Of a stretch of 64,000 nt of DNA, positions 26,436-35,412 are shown in pieces. Made by a program: the position numbers and the translations under genes. This DNA comes from Oligoflexia bacterium (GTDB lineage Bacteria > Bdellovibrionota > UBA1018): the NCBI GenBank assembly GCA_903935335.1, contig CAIZRG010000059.1, positions 17,358 to 81,357 of the forward strand, in the 5' to 3' direction. How positions within the stretch are numbered: position 1 is the stretch's first letter; each line of letters starts with the position of its first letter. The notes under the pieces were generated by a model. That model had not been told where the DNA came from, searched no databases, and was given only the letters and a program-made list of their open reading frames with translations.

Positions 26436-27371
26436 TTACTCACTGGATTGATCTTTTTGTTCTTCTATTTTCCGCTTTGCTACAAGTTGCAAGAGCCACT
26501 CTTTACCTATTCGAATGGGATCAATATCAGAAGAACTGTCACTGGATTGGAGCAAAGAATTAATCTCAAGAACATATTTTTCATAATTTCTACTCACCTC
26601 GAACACTGCATTTGTCCAATCATCATTCAGTAGACCTAGCCTAAAATTAAGTTTAGCTAACTCCATTTCTTTTAAATATTCTTGATATTCTATTCTTGAC
26701 TTAAGTGCCTTTGGATTTTTGATATCAAAACTCTCGAATTCAGCTTGATCTAAGTACATTCTTGCTGCCATCATCATTAAAAAATGATCACAATGGACAG
26801 GGTCTTTAAAAATCAAACTCCTACCGTACAATGCAAACACGTCTAAATCTTGATAATTGCGTTGAATCTCCTCTTCATTTTCCTCCATGCAAATAGCAAG
26901 ACCTTGAACTTCCTCTAAAAAATTTCTATGGTTTTTTATATATTTTTTAAAATATTTTTTCGCAGCAGAAATAGATCGTCCCGTAAATGAAAAATCAATA
27001 ATTAAAGCTTTTTTGCGTCCATTTAAATCAGAATGAGTAGGTAAAAATTGATCAAAATGCTGGTACAGTCGTTTTTCCTCATCAAGACACAATTGAGGAC
27101 TTGTGCTGACCTCTCCATAACGGAATCCAGTTAAAGGGATATTTCGAACCAATGTTTCATCTTCTGTCTGAAGGTAGGCCATTACAGGAACAGGAGATCT
27201 TCCAATCCCTATATAGATATATTCATTACGGGGATACTGTAACAAAATATATGTTGAAACTTGCTGAACGCTTTGAAATTCTTTTTTCCCTATCACAGCA
27301 AATGAGGATATTGAATTCAACAAGAAACATACGAAAATGCAAAAATTTAAAACATATTTTAATCGCAGCAT
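26436..27371 (-). CDS. Exported PRTase-like protein, paralogue of the HEAT-repeat protein's N-domain
   Basis: The 311 residues have a signal peptide (hydrophobic 7-24). They share a run of blocks with the protein at 8424-10304: GIGRSP (55-60), IPLTGFRYG, KRLYQHFDQFLP, the strand ALIIDFSFTGRS (122-133) and a later QAEFESFDI. ALIID...TGRS resembles the PRPP loop of type I phosphoribosyltransferases, with the second acidic residue replaced by Phe. The last 120 residues are helical and charged but carry no HEAT repeats. There is no Shine-Dalgarno sequence. It ends 30 bases from the convergent pfkA. The fold is inferred; the role is unknown. Confidence 0.6.
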   Translation of the reverse strand: MLRLKYVLNFCIFVCFLLNSISSFAVIGKKEFQSVQQVSTYILLQYPRNEYIYIGIGRSPVPVMAYLQTEDETLVRNIPLTGFRYGEVSTSPQLCLDEEKRLYQHFDQFLPTHSDLNGRKKALIIDFSFTGRSISAAKKYFKKYIKNHRNFLEEVQGLAICMEENEEEIQRNYQDLDVFALYGRSLIFKDPVHCDHFLMMMAARMYLDQAEFESFDIKNPKALKSRIEYQEYLKEMELAKLNFRLGLLNDDWTNAVFEVSRNYEKYVLEINSLLQSSDSSSDIDPIRIGKEWLLQLVAKRKIEEQKDQSSE

Positions 27372-27425
27372 AATTTTTTAAGTACTTACTACGCAAGGTT
27401 AATCGGGATATCTTTACTGTTTGTT

Positions 27426-27821
27426 TTAAGGCATCCAAAAGACCTTTTCATCGCCCACTTTCTCTAGAGCTCGCTCAACATACTGCTTTCTAAGACGACC
27501 ATCCCCCCCAGAAAACGTAATTGAATCAACGACAGCTTGGAGATCACTAAACGCTTGTATTGAATCTCCTTCATTTTGATTTTTAAAAAAATCGAAAGCT
27601 TCTTGCCCAAGATCTTTACATGCTTGCTCACCAGGACCCAGATCTAAAATAGAGTTCAGAGATAATTCCTTGAATCGATCTAAGAATTTTTTTTGATCTG
27701 AAGACAAAGTGGGAGGCTGAACTGGAGTTGAAGAAATAATAAAAACTCCAGCATCTTCCATAGCAAAAGATGAAGTTTGAGAAAAGAACAAGACTGATCC
27801 TAGAAGAAGAATAATTTTCAT
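27426..27821 (-). CDS. Small exported protein of unknown function
   Basis: The ATG at 27821 (second of two) opens a clear signal peptide, MKIILLLGSVLFFSQ, cut near SFA/MED, leaving about 110 residues. A promoter-like TTGACT (27865-27860) and TAATAA (27844-27839) lie so close that the first ATG (27833) would precede or coincide with the mRNA start, which favours the second. The mature part is helical and acidic, ending in DEKVFWMP. It is 54 bases upstream of the PRTase-like gene and may be cotranscribed with it. Confidence 0.6.
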   Translation of the reverse strand: MKIILLLGSVLFFSQTSSFAMEDAGVFIISSTPVQPPTLSSDQKKFLDRFKELSLNSILDLGPGEQACKDLGQEAFDFFKNQNEGDSIQAFSDLQAVVDSITFSGGDGRLRKQYVERALEKVGDEKVFWMP

Positions 27822-27861
27822 AGCGGCAGTCATTTAACTTATTATTTTAATTTTTTGCAAG

Positions 27862-28575
27862 TCAATTGACACGAAAAATTTTAACCCCTAAGGCGAAAAC
27901 ATGAATAGAGGACACTCCTGAATTCCTGAGAGACCTTGCAGCCAAACGTAAAGTTCTTCCACTGGTCATAAAGTCATCGACAAGAATCAGTCTTCCTCCT
28001 CTTGGAAGGGATTTAGAATCGATTAAAAATTCAATTTGATTTTTGAATCTCTCTTCTAAACTAAGTTCCGCTTGCCTTTTTTTATTTCGAATAGAAACCG
28101 GGAATTGAAGAAGACTTAAAGTCGGAATTTTCATCTGACAGCTGATCCAAAAAGCAATTTTTTCTGCTCGACTGCCTCTCATTTTCCAAGCTCGAATGTA
28201 TCTTTGAGGGATAGGGACTACAGCATCCGCCTTAAATTCTTTCCAGATCAAAATCAAAGAATCGTTCGATTTTAAAATGGCTTGATCAAAAAGTACACCT
28301 CCTCGAATTTTCCATTTTTTAAGGACTTCAAAACAACGCTCAAAGAGTAAATACCGAGCTGAATAGGAATGAATTTCAGGACATTGAACCCAAGGCCTGA
28401 AACAGATTTTCTCTGCATTCCTAAGACAAAGAGGACTTCCGCAGTTTGAGCACAGAGTTGGACAAGGAATCAGACTCGTAAAACAAATCCGGCACAGAGG
28501 GAAAGTGTGTCGATCTTGTTTAACTAAGCCTTCCCGACAACTCACGCATCTCAAGAAAATGGAGATCACTCCCAA
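27862..28575 (-). CDS. comF: ComF-family phosphoribosyltransferase-like protein
   Basis: ComF proteins join a zinc-ribbon start to a phosphoribosyltransferase domain and are needed for DNA uptake in several bacteria. Here CVSC and CRIC, plus CSNC, give the ribbon (about 9-46). VVPIP and the PRPP loop LILVDDFMTSGRT (about 196-208) mark the PRTase part. The 237 residues are typical. It lies 50 bases downstream of the oxidoreductase gene, probably in one unit with lysC. Confidence 0.85.
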   Translation of the reverse strand: MGVISIFLRCVSCREGLVKQDRHTFPLCRICFTSLIPCPTLCSNCGSPLCLRNAEKICFRPWVQCPEIHSYSARYLLFERCFEVLKKWKIRGGVLFDQAILKSNDSLILIWKEFKADAVVPIPQRYIRAWKMRGSRAEKIAFWISCQMKIPTLSLLQFPVSIRNKKRQAELSLEERFKNQIEFLIDSKSLPRGGRLILVDDFMTSGRTLRLAARSLRNSGVSSIHVFALGVKIFRVN

Positions 28576-28625
28576 ATTAATGCCAAAAAAATGCCATCTC
28601 TTAAAAAAACCTTTTGAAGATCCAT

Positions 28626-29747
28626 CTAAGAAACGTGAGGACTAACCCACTCAAGGTCTTCTGACTGAGAATCAAAATTTTCTGTTTCAATACCCAAAAC
28701 AGCACCCACTTGCTCAAAAGCTCGGGAAGGCCCATAGGCATCCGTAAGAAATAAAATCCCTGATACCCGTTCACAGGTTTCCCCCTGAAGATTCACCTTT
28801 CCACTTGAAAAAACAAACTCTTCAGATAGTCTTACTTGCTCTTGAGAGAGAGTCGATAGAAAAGCCATTTGCCTTTCTGCAAACGCACCTGAAGCAGAAA
28901 AAGCACGATCCAAAGAACTCTTTAAACGACGAAATTTTTTTGCAATCTCATGATTATTCTCAACTTCTTCCTGAGTTAAACATAAAGTCCATGTACTTCG
29001 ATGACCTGAAAAATAACCCCAGATGTGTCGCTCAATCTTCTCACCGGACTCTCTAGGCAGTGCAATCAAGAAGCTTTCAAGCACACCTGGCATCATAGCA
29101 GTAGAATGAGTAAACGTGACTTGCAAAGCTCCAAAGGGATCTAGATTCCGCATGAAACTCAAAGGCTTAGGCAATCCTTCAATGCCATAAAGAAGCCCCC
29201 ATCGATCCGCATAAATCATCTTTTCACAGTCAATCTCAAGCCCTGAGCCAAGAACCACTGAACGAATACAACCCTGATCCACTTGAACCCCAGTCACAGG
29301 GACCGCTTGAAATCTTTGAAGATGAGGAAACCCTCCACCCTCAAGTTTTTGCCTGATTGCTTCCTCAATTTCAGTGAAAGGAACTTTAAAACAAGAATCA
29401 AAAACTCCAACAAGCTTTTGCTCCGGAGCCCATAAGAGCTCACCCTGAACATCCCTCCTGATGCTTGGACTCGGCGCCTTAACCCAGGCCGGCTCCCGAA
29501 AGCTTTTGTTCCGATACTCTCGAATAAAACTGCCAGTTCGCCATTCCGCACACTCCAGGCCCAAAAGCTTTACTAAATTCATCACACAAGAAACACCAGG
29601 ACCATACCCTAAACAAGACAAAGGAGCCCAAGAACGAGGGCCGGCCCCCTGGATCCACCTCACTTCAACTCCTGATGTAACTAGAAAACCCACGGTGCCT
29701 AGAGCAGACCACCCGTCTCCAATCACTACGACAGGCTTTTTATTCAT
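28626..29747 (-). CDS. FAD/NAD-binding oxidoreductase-like protein
   Basis: The protein opens with VVVIGDGWSALGTVGFL, a dinucleotide-binding beta-alpha-beta start (GxGxxx-G variant), followed by an acidic strand end. A later ILFLTDAYGPSRAFEQVG resembles the C-terminal FAD contact of flavoprotein monooxygenases and amine oxidases. The 373 residues have no signal peptide. Its ATG directly follows the lysC stop (TAAATG), so the two are coupled. The substrate is unknown. Confidence 0.55.
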   Translation of the reverse strand: MNKKPVVVIGDGWSALGTVGFLVTSGVEVRWIQGAGPRSWAPLSCLGYGPGVSCVMNLVKLLGLECAEWRTGSFIREYRNKSFREPAWVKAPSPSIRRDVQGELLWAPEQKLVGVFDSCFKVPFTEIEEAIRQKLEGGGFPHLQRFQAVPVTGVQVDQGCIRSVVLGSGLEIDCEKMIYADRWGLLYGIEGLPKPLSFMRNLDPFGALQVTFTHSTAMMPGVLESFLIALPRESGEKIERHIWGYFSGHRSTWTLCLTQEEVENNHEIAKKFRRLKSSLDRAFSASGAFAERQMAFLSTLSQEQVRLSEEFVFSSGKVNLQGETCERVSGILFLTDAYGPSRAFEQVGAVLGIETENFDSQSEDLEWVSPHVS

Positions 29748-30968
29748 TTATACCCGATCCTCCAAAAATTCTTTATGCAAAGCCTTGACTCCATCTTCCG
29801 CACGATTTTGACTAACGCCTACGGTAATAGCTAAAGCAGAGGCAGATCCTAAAGTGACCTGGATGTTCTCTTTCTCTAAAACAGATATCACTTCATATAA
29901 AGCTTTACCATCCTGAGAAAATCGGTCCCCAACTACAGATAAAGGCACCGTTTCCATGCAAAGCCTATAACTCTGGATAAATCCATCTCTGACCAGCTCC
30001 TCAAGTGATCTCCGCCACTCACCTTCAGCCTCCCGGTCAGAAAAAAACCAGACTTCCCCTTCTGAAAATACAGGCGCCACAACTGAAAGATGCAAATGAC
30101 TCGCCAAATCCCACAAAGAATTGAGCACTGTCGATCGACTCAGTTTCACCCTGACTAAAAATTTATTTGAATCAAAAGTCGTGCCCGTCACTCCAAACTC
30201 TTCCATATCTGACTCTCCATCTGCTTTTTGGGTTGATTTCCTTGGACCAATCATTGTTCCTTCATGATCATTCAAGCTATTTTTCACTCTCAGAGGAACC
30301 TGATATTGTTTGGCTAGCTCAACACTCCTCGGATGCAAAACTCCAGCTCCTCGAGTTGCAAGTTCCACCATAACATCGTGAGAAACTCTTTTCCAAAGCT
30401 TAGCCTGTGGAACCCTCCGGGGATCAGCAGAAAAGACTCCATCTACATCCGTATAAATTTCACAACGATCTGCTCGAAGAATTGCTGCCAGAGCCACTGC
30501 ACTCGTATCCGAGCCTCCCCGACCTAACGTCGTCACTTCTCTAGACTCACTGACCCCCTGAAACCCTGCTACAATCACAACTTTGTTGTTAGATAAACCT
30601 GCTCGAACGCGATCCCCTAAAATTTTAAGGATCCTAGCACGACGATGACTTTGATCTGTAATAATCCCAGACTGAGAACCCGTAAGAGAAATAGCAAGCA
30701 CTTTCCGGTCAGCTAAAGCCATACTCAACAAAGACATAGAAATCCGCTCTCCTGCCGTTAAAAGCATGTCCATCTCCCGATGAGGAGGACAAACTGAGAC
30801 CCTTTGAGCCAATTGAATCAACTCGTCGGTAGTATCTCCCATAGCAGAAACGACAACCACCATCTGATTGTGGTCGTAATAGGATTTAGAAATTCTGTCA
30901 GCAATCAGGCAGATTTTCTCTGGACTTCCCACTGAAGTTCCTCCGAACTTCTGAACGATCAGAGCCAT
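29748..30968 (-). CDS. lysC: Aspartate kinase
   Basis: LysC phosphorylates aspartate, the first step to lysine (and diaminopimelate), threonine and methionine. The kinase domain shows KFGGTSVGSPEK, a conserved SAMGDTTDELI, and GRGGSDTSAVALAA with EIYTDVDGVFSADPR. Two ACT domains fill about 265-406 (VTLGSASALAITVG near the end), fitting feedback control. The 406 residues match the monofunctional class. It heads lysC-oxidoreductase-comF. Confidence 0.94.
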   Translation of the reverse strand: MALIVQKFGGTSVGSPEKICLIADRISKSYYDHNQMVVVVSAMGDTTDELIQLAQRVSVCPPHREMDMLLTAGERISMSLLSMALADRKVLAISLTGSQSGIITDQSHRRARILKILGDRVRAGLSNNKVVIVAGFQGVSESREVTTLGRGGSDTSAVALAAILRADRCEIYTDVDGVFSADPRRVPQAKLWKRVSHDVMVELATRGAGVLHPRSVELAKQYQVPLRVKNSLNDHEGTMIGPRKSTQKADGESDMEEFGVTGTTFDSNKFLVRVKLSRSTVLNSLWDLASHLHLSVVAPVFSEGEVWFFSDREAEGEWRRSLEELVRDGFIQSYRLCMETVPLSVVGDRFSQDGKALYEVISVLEKENIQVTLGSASALAITVGVSQNRAEDGVKALHKEFLEDRV

Positions 30969-31037
30969 GAAACCAACATGACACAGAATAAAGCTGAATT
31001 AAAGAGCCAGATTGCTCTTATCATTCATGAACCCAAG

Positions 31038-31157
31038 CTAGAGTTTTGCCTTCTCATATTTAGGAAATCCAGTTACAAGCAATCTCCAAAATGAAGGCGA
31101 GTAATCTGGAATTTCTAGGTGACAAAGTTCATGTATAACCACGCAACCAAAAACAAA
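31038..31157 (-). pseudogene. C-terminal remnant of a YgjP-like (DUF45) metallopeptidase
   Basis: Minus-strand 31157-31038 reads VVIHELCHLEI, then DYSPSFWRLL and FPKYEKAK. This follows the YgjP/DUF45 pattern of a zinc HExxH helix, a conserved H/S-x-x-F-W segment and a P-x-Y/KxxK segment. A stop codon lies five codons before the motif and another right after KAKL, so only about 39 codons survive. The N-terminal two thirds are gone. Confidence 0.55.
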
Positions 31158-31200
31158 CTAGGGAGCCTTCAAAAAAGAAATCTTAAGCCGAATACCCTAC

Positions 31201-31449
31201 TCAACGATCAATAGAGTAACGCTCAAGCTTATCATGCAAAATCCCACTCATCTCTGGCTCATCAACGCCCAGTTTTTCAGCTAGATCTTTCTAGGTCATC
31301 GCATTATTTAAATGATACTGAACAATTTTAATACATAGATATTGATTGATCTTATCCGCCCAAGGTGAACCTAAACCAAGGACTGTAACCCCTTGATCAC
31401 TATCCCACTCAAGATATTCACAAATACCCTTACATAACTGACTGAGCAT
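31201..31449 (-). pseudogene. Decayed XRE/HigA-like helix-turn-helix gene
   Basis: From the ATG at 31449, 83 codons read through one in-frame TAG (31293-31291). After the stop the sequence reads KDLAEKLGVDEPEMSGIL, a classic XRE helix-turn-helix of the HigA2-like group, where the stop replaces the Gln of the usual LTQxxLA. Before it, HLNNAMT and IVQYHLN match the preceding helix. The end lacks the normal LxRFL extension. A lone antitoxin-like repressor is likely, now inactive. Confidence 0.55.
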
Positions 31450-31459
31450 ATGTTAAGAA

Positions 31460-32524
31460 TTGATGATGATTAAAGTACTCAGTTTTACTTCGAAAAATCA
31501 ATTTCCACGTTTTTTTTACTTCTTTTTTTTATTCTTTTTTCTAATTCAAGATCAAGCTTATTGTACCAAAAATCTGTTGTTTTCAGTAGATATTGTTCGT
31601 CATGGTGATCGAAATCCGGTGATTGAAATTCCAAAATCACCTTACCCATGGAAAGGGGAACTAGGTGGACTGACTGATGCTGGGATTCAAAGAGAAAAAA
31701 AATTAGGATCAGAATTAAGAAAAGAATATGTGAACCAATTCAATCTCTTGCCTCCAAAGTTTAGGTCGGGGGTTCTCTATGTGCGATCAACAGATTTTTC
31801 ACGGACCAAAAACAGTGCAAAGGCTTTGTTAGAGGGCCTTTATCCTTTATCAGAAAGAACAGCAAAACCCGATGGAACTGAAATTCCTATTGAAATTGTG
31901 AAAAAAAACCAGGAGGAACTACTCTTAGTCGAGCCCAGCAGTAGCCCATTGGCTCTCATTAAAATGTTTTTTTGGAAAAGGAATTTTTGGAAAGAGCATA
32001 CCCAAGATATTCAAGATGATCTTCAGCAGTGGCGCGAAGCAACTGGACTCAAACTGAATACAATGGATGAAGTAGTTCATTTAGCAGATCATCTTTATAT
32101 TCGACAATTGAATCATATTCAAATTCCTAAAGGAATGAGTCAGACTTCTGCTGACAAAATGGTTTCCCTGAGTGAGTTAGCAATGATATCATTTTTCGAG
32201 CAAAAAGAAGTAAGTGGACCCTCTGGAACTAAACTCATTTCAAACTTGAAGACCTATTTTGATCAGAGAATCCATGGAGGGTCTGAGTTACGATATGTTC
32301 TTTACCTGGCCCACGACTCAACAATTATGGCGACTTTAAGGGCATTGGGGGCCAAGGTGAGATATCCAAACTACGCGAGCCGACTTAATTTTAGACTTTT
32401 GAATGGGGTAGAGGGTTATCACATGGAAGTTTACCAAGACGGTAAACGAGTGGATATTTCATTATGTAAAACAGGGATTTGTGAATATTCCGAATTTTTT
32501 TCAAATATCTCAAAGGTTCGTTAA
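31460..32524 (+). CDS. Exported histidine acid phosphatase (branch 2)
   Basis: The protein has 354 residues with a very hydrophobic export signal (about 17-31, rich in Phe) cut near AYC/TKN. The catalytic RHGDRNP is at about residues 47-53, the proton donor pair is HD in LAHDSTIMATL, and DFSRTKNSAKALLEG matches the second conserved Arg region. Branch 2 enzymes remove phosphate from diverse esters (acid phosphatase or phytase) in periplasm or outside. Two late cysteines (CKTGIC) recall the disulfide of animal acid phosphatases. It starts right after the decayed HTH gene on the other strand. Confidence 0.85.
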   Translation: MMMIKVLSFTSKNQFPRFFYFFFLFFFLIQDQAYCTKNLLFSVDIVRHGDRNPVIEIPKSPYPWKGELGGLTDAGIQREKKLGSELRKEYVNQFNLLPPKFRSGVLYVRSTDFSRTKNSAKALLEGLYPLSERTAKPDGTEIPIEIVKKNQEELLLVEPSSSPLALIKMFFWKRNFWKEHTQDIQDDLQQWREATGLKLNTMDEVVHLADHLYIRQLNHIQIPKGMSQTSADKMVSLSELAMISFFEQKEVSGPSGTKLISNLKTYFDQRIHGGSELRYVLYLAHDSTIMATLRALGAKVRYPNYASRLNFRLLNGVEGYHMEVYQDGKRVDISLCKTGICEYSEFFSNISKVR

Positions 32525-32852
32525 AGAATAAGTTCATGACCAAAAATTACTTAGTCAAAACCTGATTGGGCGATGATTTATAATTGCCTTTTTTAATTTA
32601 ATTTTTATTAGAATATTTCAAAAGATGACTATGAAACTGAAGAATAACGCCCTCATTAAAAGGAATATCTTTTCTTTCCGAGGGATATTTTGTAGGCGTT
32701 TTGTTAATCGGCTATCCATAACTATATCTAATTATATCTGAATAGAAAAATTCAGCCCCCTGCGTAGAATGGTGAGGTCAACCTCATGATTATATCCTTT
32801 TAAAAAGGACAGAACTTGGTTAATATATTTTTATTGAAAGGATGAATGAAGC
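32525..32852. other. Intergenic stretch without a convincing gene
   Basis: AT-rich. A 38-codon ORF (about 32626-32741) is not recognised. A short inverted repeat, TCCTTTTAAAAAGGA, lies at about 32796-32810, just before the broken ATPase gene. No terminator or RNA was identified. Confidence 0.3.
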
Positions 32853-33564
32853 ATGGTTAGAACACAGGATTTAAAAGAAATCATTCTTTCAAACGCTCAG
32901 TATATTAGACAGATCGAAGAGATTCAAAGGCGTGATCATATCCTTTTACCCGACGAAAAAACACGCAAGGTTGTTATTTTTTACGGAGTCAGACGAAGTG
33001 GGAAAACTTATTTGCTTTACGAAGTTTTCCAAAAGAACTATCAGAACTCACTCTATATTGACTTTGAAGATGAACGGCTCGGGGACTTCACAGTCAACGA
33101 TTTCGAGAAATTGAGAGAAGCTTATTTTGATTTAAATCCCCAGTTAGTGGGCAAAGAAGTTTTCTTTCTCTTAGATGAAATTCAAAATATCCTATCCTGG
33201 GAACGCTTTGTTAGACGTGTCACTGAACGAGAAAAAATCAGAGTCTATGTGTCGGGATCATCATCTAAAATGACTCCTCAGGAGCTCCATACTTCTCTCA
33301 GAGGGCGGGCGTGGGAAGTCGAGGTCTTGCCTTTCTCATTTGCGGAGTATCTATCATCTCAAGGCATGAAACCCTTTAATCAATCTATGTTTTACTCAGG
33401 CAGCAAACATGAGTTAAAAAAATGGTTCGAAAGCTACCTGCGCTGGGGGGGGGTTCCCAGAAGTTTGTTATTCATCCAGTGATGTACAAAAGCAAAAGGT
33501 CTTAAAGGATCAGATCCAGGTGATTCCTGCTTGGAAGTGGATTTTAGAAAAAGGTGCATCATGA
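32853..33564 (+). pseudogene. AAA_14/DUF4143 ATPase, broken by a frameshift and an internal deletion
   Basis: The AAA_14 domain is intact: Walker A is YGVRRSGKTYLL (about residues 47-54), Walker B is FFLLDEIQ, sensor-like VSGSSSK is present, and LPFSFAEYL follows. At nine consecutive Gs (33445-33453) the frame shifts and stops at 33482. With one G removed it reads RWGGFPEV, as in intact relatives, then DVQKQKVLKDQI, and jumps straight to VIPAWKWILEKG, the usual C-terminal end. About 180 residues of DUF4143 are therefore also deleted. These ATPases are a widespread mobile-like family of unclear role. Confidence 0.8.
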
Positions 33565-33591
33565 GTTCAAATTTTTTTGGAAAATATTTTA

Positions 33592-35412
33592 ATGAAGATA
33601 AATAATGACACTCAGCGCTTTTTACTTTCCAATCACAAATTACAAAAAATTGCCTTTTTCTTTTTTTTATTGCTTACCATCTCTCTTTATGGAATGAGCT
33701 CATGGATTCCTCGGTCAAAAGGTCAATTCCCTGTAATTTCAGGAATTGATGGAGCCTATTATGCTCTAAGACTAAAAAGAGCTTTAGAAGGGGATTACAC
33801 GATTACATGCCCTTTTGATTTCCATCTCAAATCAAAAGATACTTTTATTCCTAATTTATTAGAAGCATCATGGGCCAAGATTCTTCATCCTGTCATTGGC
33901 CATGACATCAGCCTTGCAATCACGATCACCTACATGGTCTTACCGGCCCTGATCTATGTTCTTTTAGTTGCTTTTCTTTATCTCATTTTCTCTGAGCCAT
34001 GGCTTGCCATTTTTTTAAGCTATTGGGCGGTCACAGAAGACGCTTTGTTTTTTTGGAAACCTTTCTCTTTGGATACAATAGACAGTTCTGAGCCACTCCC
34101 CTATTTTCGGTATGCAAACCCAATGATATTTCAGCCCATTTTTTTACTAGCATTGGGTTCTTTTTTGTATCTATGCATGACAGTTCAGAAAAAAATTCAA
34201 AATAAAAAAAACATTAAAAATACACTTGTTTTTTTGACTGTTTTTTTAGCAGGCCTGCTTCATTACACCCAGTTCTATTACATCTCGTATTTTTTGTTAA
34301 TCTTAATTATTTTTGGGATTATTTGTCTTGTAAAGAAAAAATGGCGGCTCGTACGCATCACCTTGTTTACAATACTAGGATCGTTTATTTTAGGGTGGCC
34401 TAAGATCATTTTCTCGTTCAATAGTCTTTTATCACCTGAAATCATGGAAGTAGTCCACCGAATTGGCTGCATGATTAAAAATGAAAATCCGTACTTCATG
34501 TATCACAAAGGTTTGATCTTCACATTTTTGATCTATCAAATTCTTTGCTGGAAATCTTGGAACACGAAATGGGCATTTTTAACATCATCCATGATTGCTG
34601 GGTACCTATGCCTCAATCAAACTTTAATCACTCACCTCAGCAACCATGATCACCATTACTTTAGACCTATGATGATTCTTTATGTTTTTTTAGTAGCTGA
34701 TTCCCTGATACGAATTGGAAAAAAACTCTCTTTTTCAGTAGCAAGAGCAAATCAGATGGTCTATTTTGGAATATTTCTCTGTCTAGGTTACACAGCAAAA
34801 GCATCTTTTTTAACTATGAAATACATCAATCAAGAGCAAACTTCAGAATCAAACATTCTCAATAATTTTAATTTAAAAAACACTGTCACTTTTCTTCAGC
34901 AGATACCAAAAAAAGAAATAGGCCTGATTTTGATTGATCCAAAGCTCACCTATGTGGTTGAACTCATGACAGATTTTCCTGTTTTTATTAACGAGTATTT
35001 CTATCATTGTATTACTTCGGATGATCAGCTCTTTCGAAGATGGGCACTTTTAGGGAAATTTTATCATTGGAATCAGAATTCCATTTCTTTGCTCCTAAGA
35101 AATCTAATAGAAAACAGCAATGTATTTCTTTGGTTTTATGGGTTACCTCAATCCTACATGGGTCCAAAAAATAATTATTTACTGGAAGTTCAAAATTTAA
35201 AAATAAAGGCATGGATGAATGCCTATGAACAAGTAGATATTCAGGATTTACTTCGGCAGGAAGACTCTCGTGGAACCCTCCCAAAATTTGCGATCTCCAG
35301 TGCTCATCATGAGCTGGATCTAGAAACAGTACAGACCTATTTTAAAATAACGCTTCTTAAGGAGTTTCCACTGGAACACACAAAAATTTGGTCACTTCAA
35401 CCCCGATTTTAA
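33592..35412 (+). CDS. Polytopic membrane protein, possibly GT-C-type glycosyltransferase
   Basis: About 606 residues from the ATG at 33592 (a TTG at 33577 is also possible). Around ten to twelve hydrophobic segments run from residue 20 to about 400, followed by a soluble C-terminal region. GIDGAYYALRLKRAL after the first membrane segment recalls the acceptor-side loop of GT-C proteins (STT3, PMT-like), where an acidic residue is catalytic. HDHHYFRPMM comes later. I do not recognise a specific family. It overlaps mltD tail to tail by four bases. Confidence 0.55.
   Translation: MKINNDTQRFLLSNHKLQKIAFFFFLLLTISLYGMSSWIPRSKGQFPVISGIDGAYYALRLKRALEGDYTITCPFDFHLKSKDTFIPNLLEASWAKILHPVIGHDISLAITITYMVLPALIYVLLVAFLYLIFSEPWLAIFLSYWAVTEDALFFWKPFSLDTIDSSEPLPYFRYANPMIFQPIFLLALGSFLYLCMTVQKKIQNKKNIKNTLVFLTVFLAGLLHYTQFYYISYFLLILIIFGIICLVKKKWRLVRITLFTILGSFILGWPKIIFSFNSLLSPEIMEVVHRIGCMIKNENPYFMYHKGLIFTFLIYQILCWKSWNTKWAFLTSSMIAGYLCLNQTLITHLSNHDHHYFRPMMILYVFLVADSLIRIGKKLSFSVARANQMVYFGIFLCLGYTAKASFLTMKYINQEQTSESNILNNFNLKNTVTFLQQIPKKEIGLILIDPKLTYVVELMTDFPVFINEYFYHCITSDDQLFRRWALLGKFYHWNQNSISLLLRNLIENSNVFLWFYGLPQSYMGPKNNYLLEVQNLKIKAWMNAYEQVDIQDLLRQEDSRGTLPKFAISSAHHELDLETVQTYFKITLLKEFPLEHTKIWSLQPRF

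Noticed and set aside
33445..33453. The nine-G run as a phase-variation switch
   Set aside because: The gene also lacks most of its C-terminal domain, so switching the frame would not restore a complete protein.
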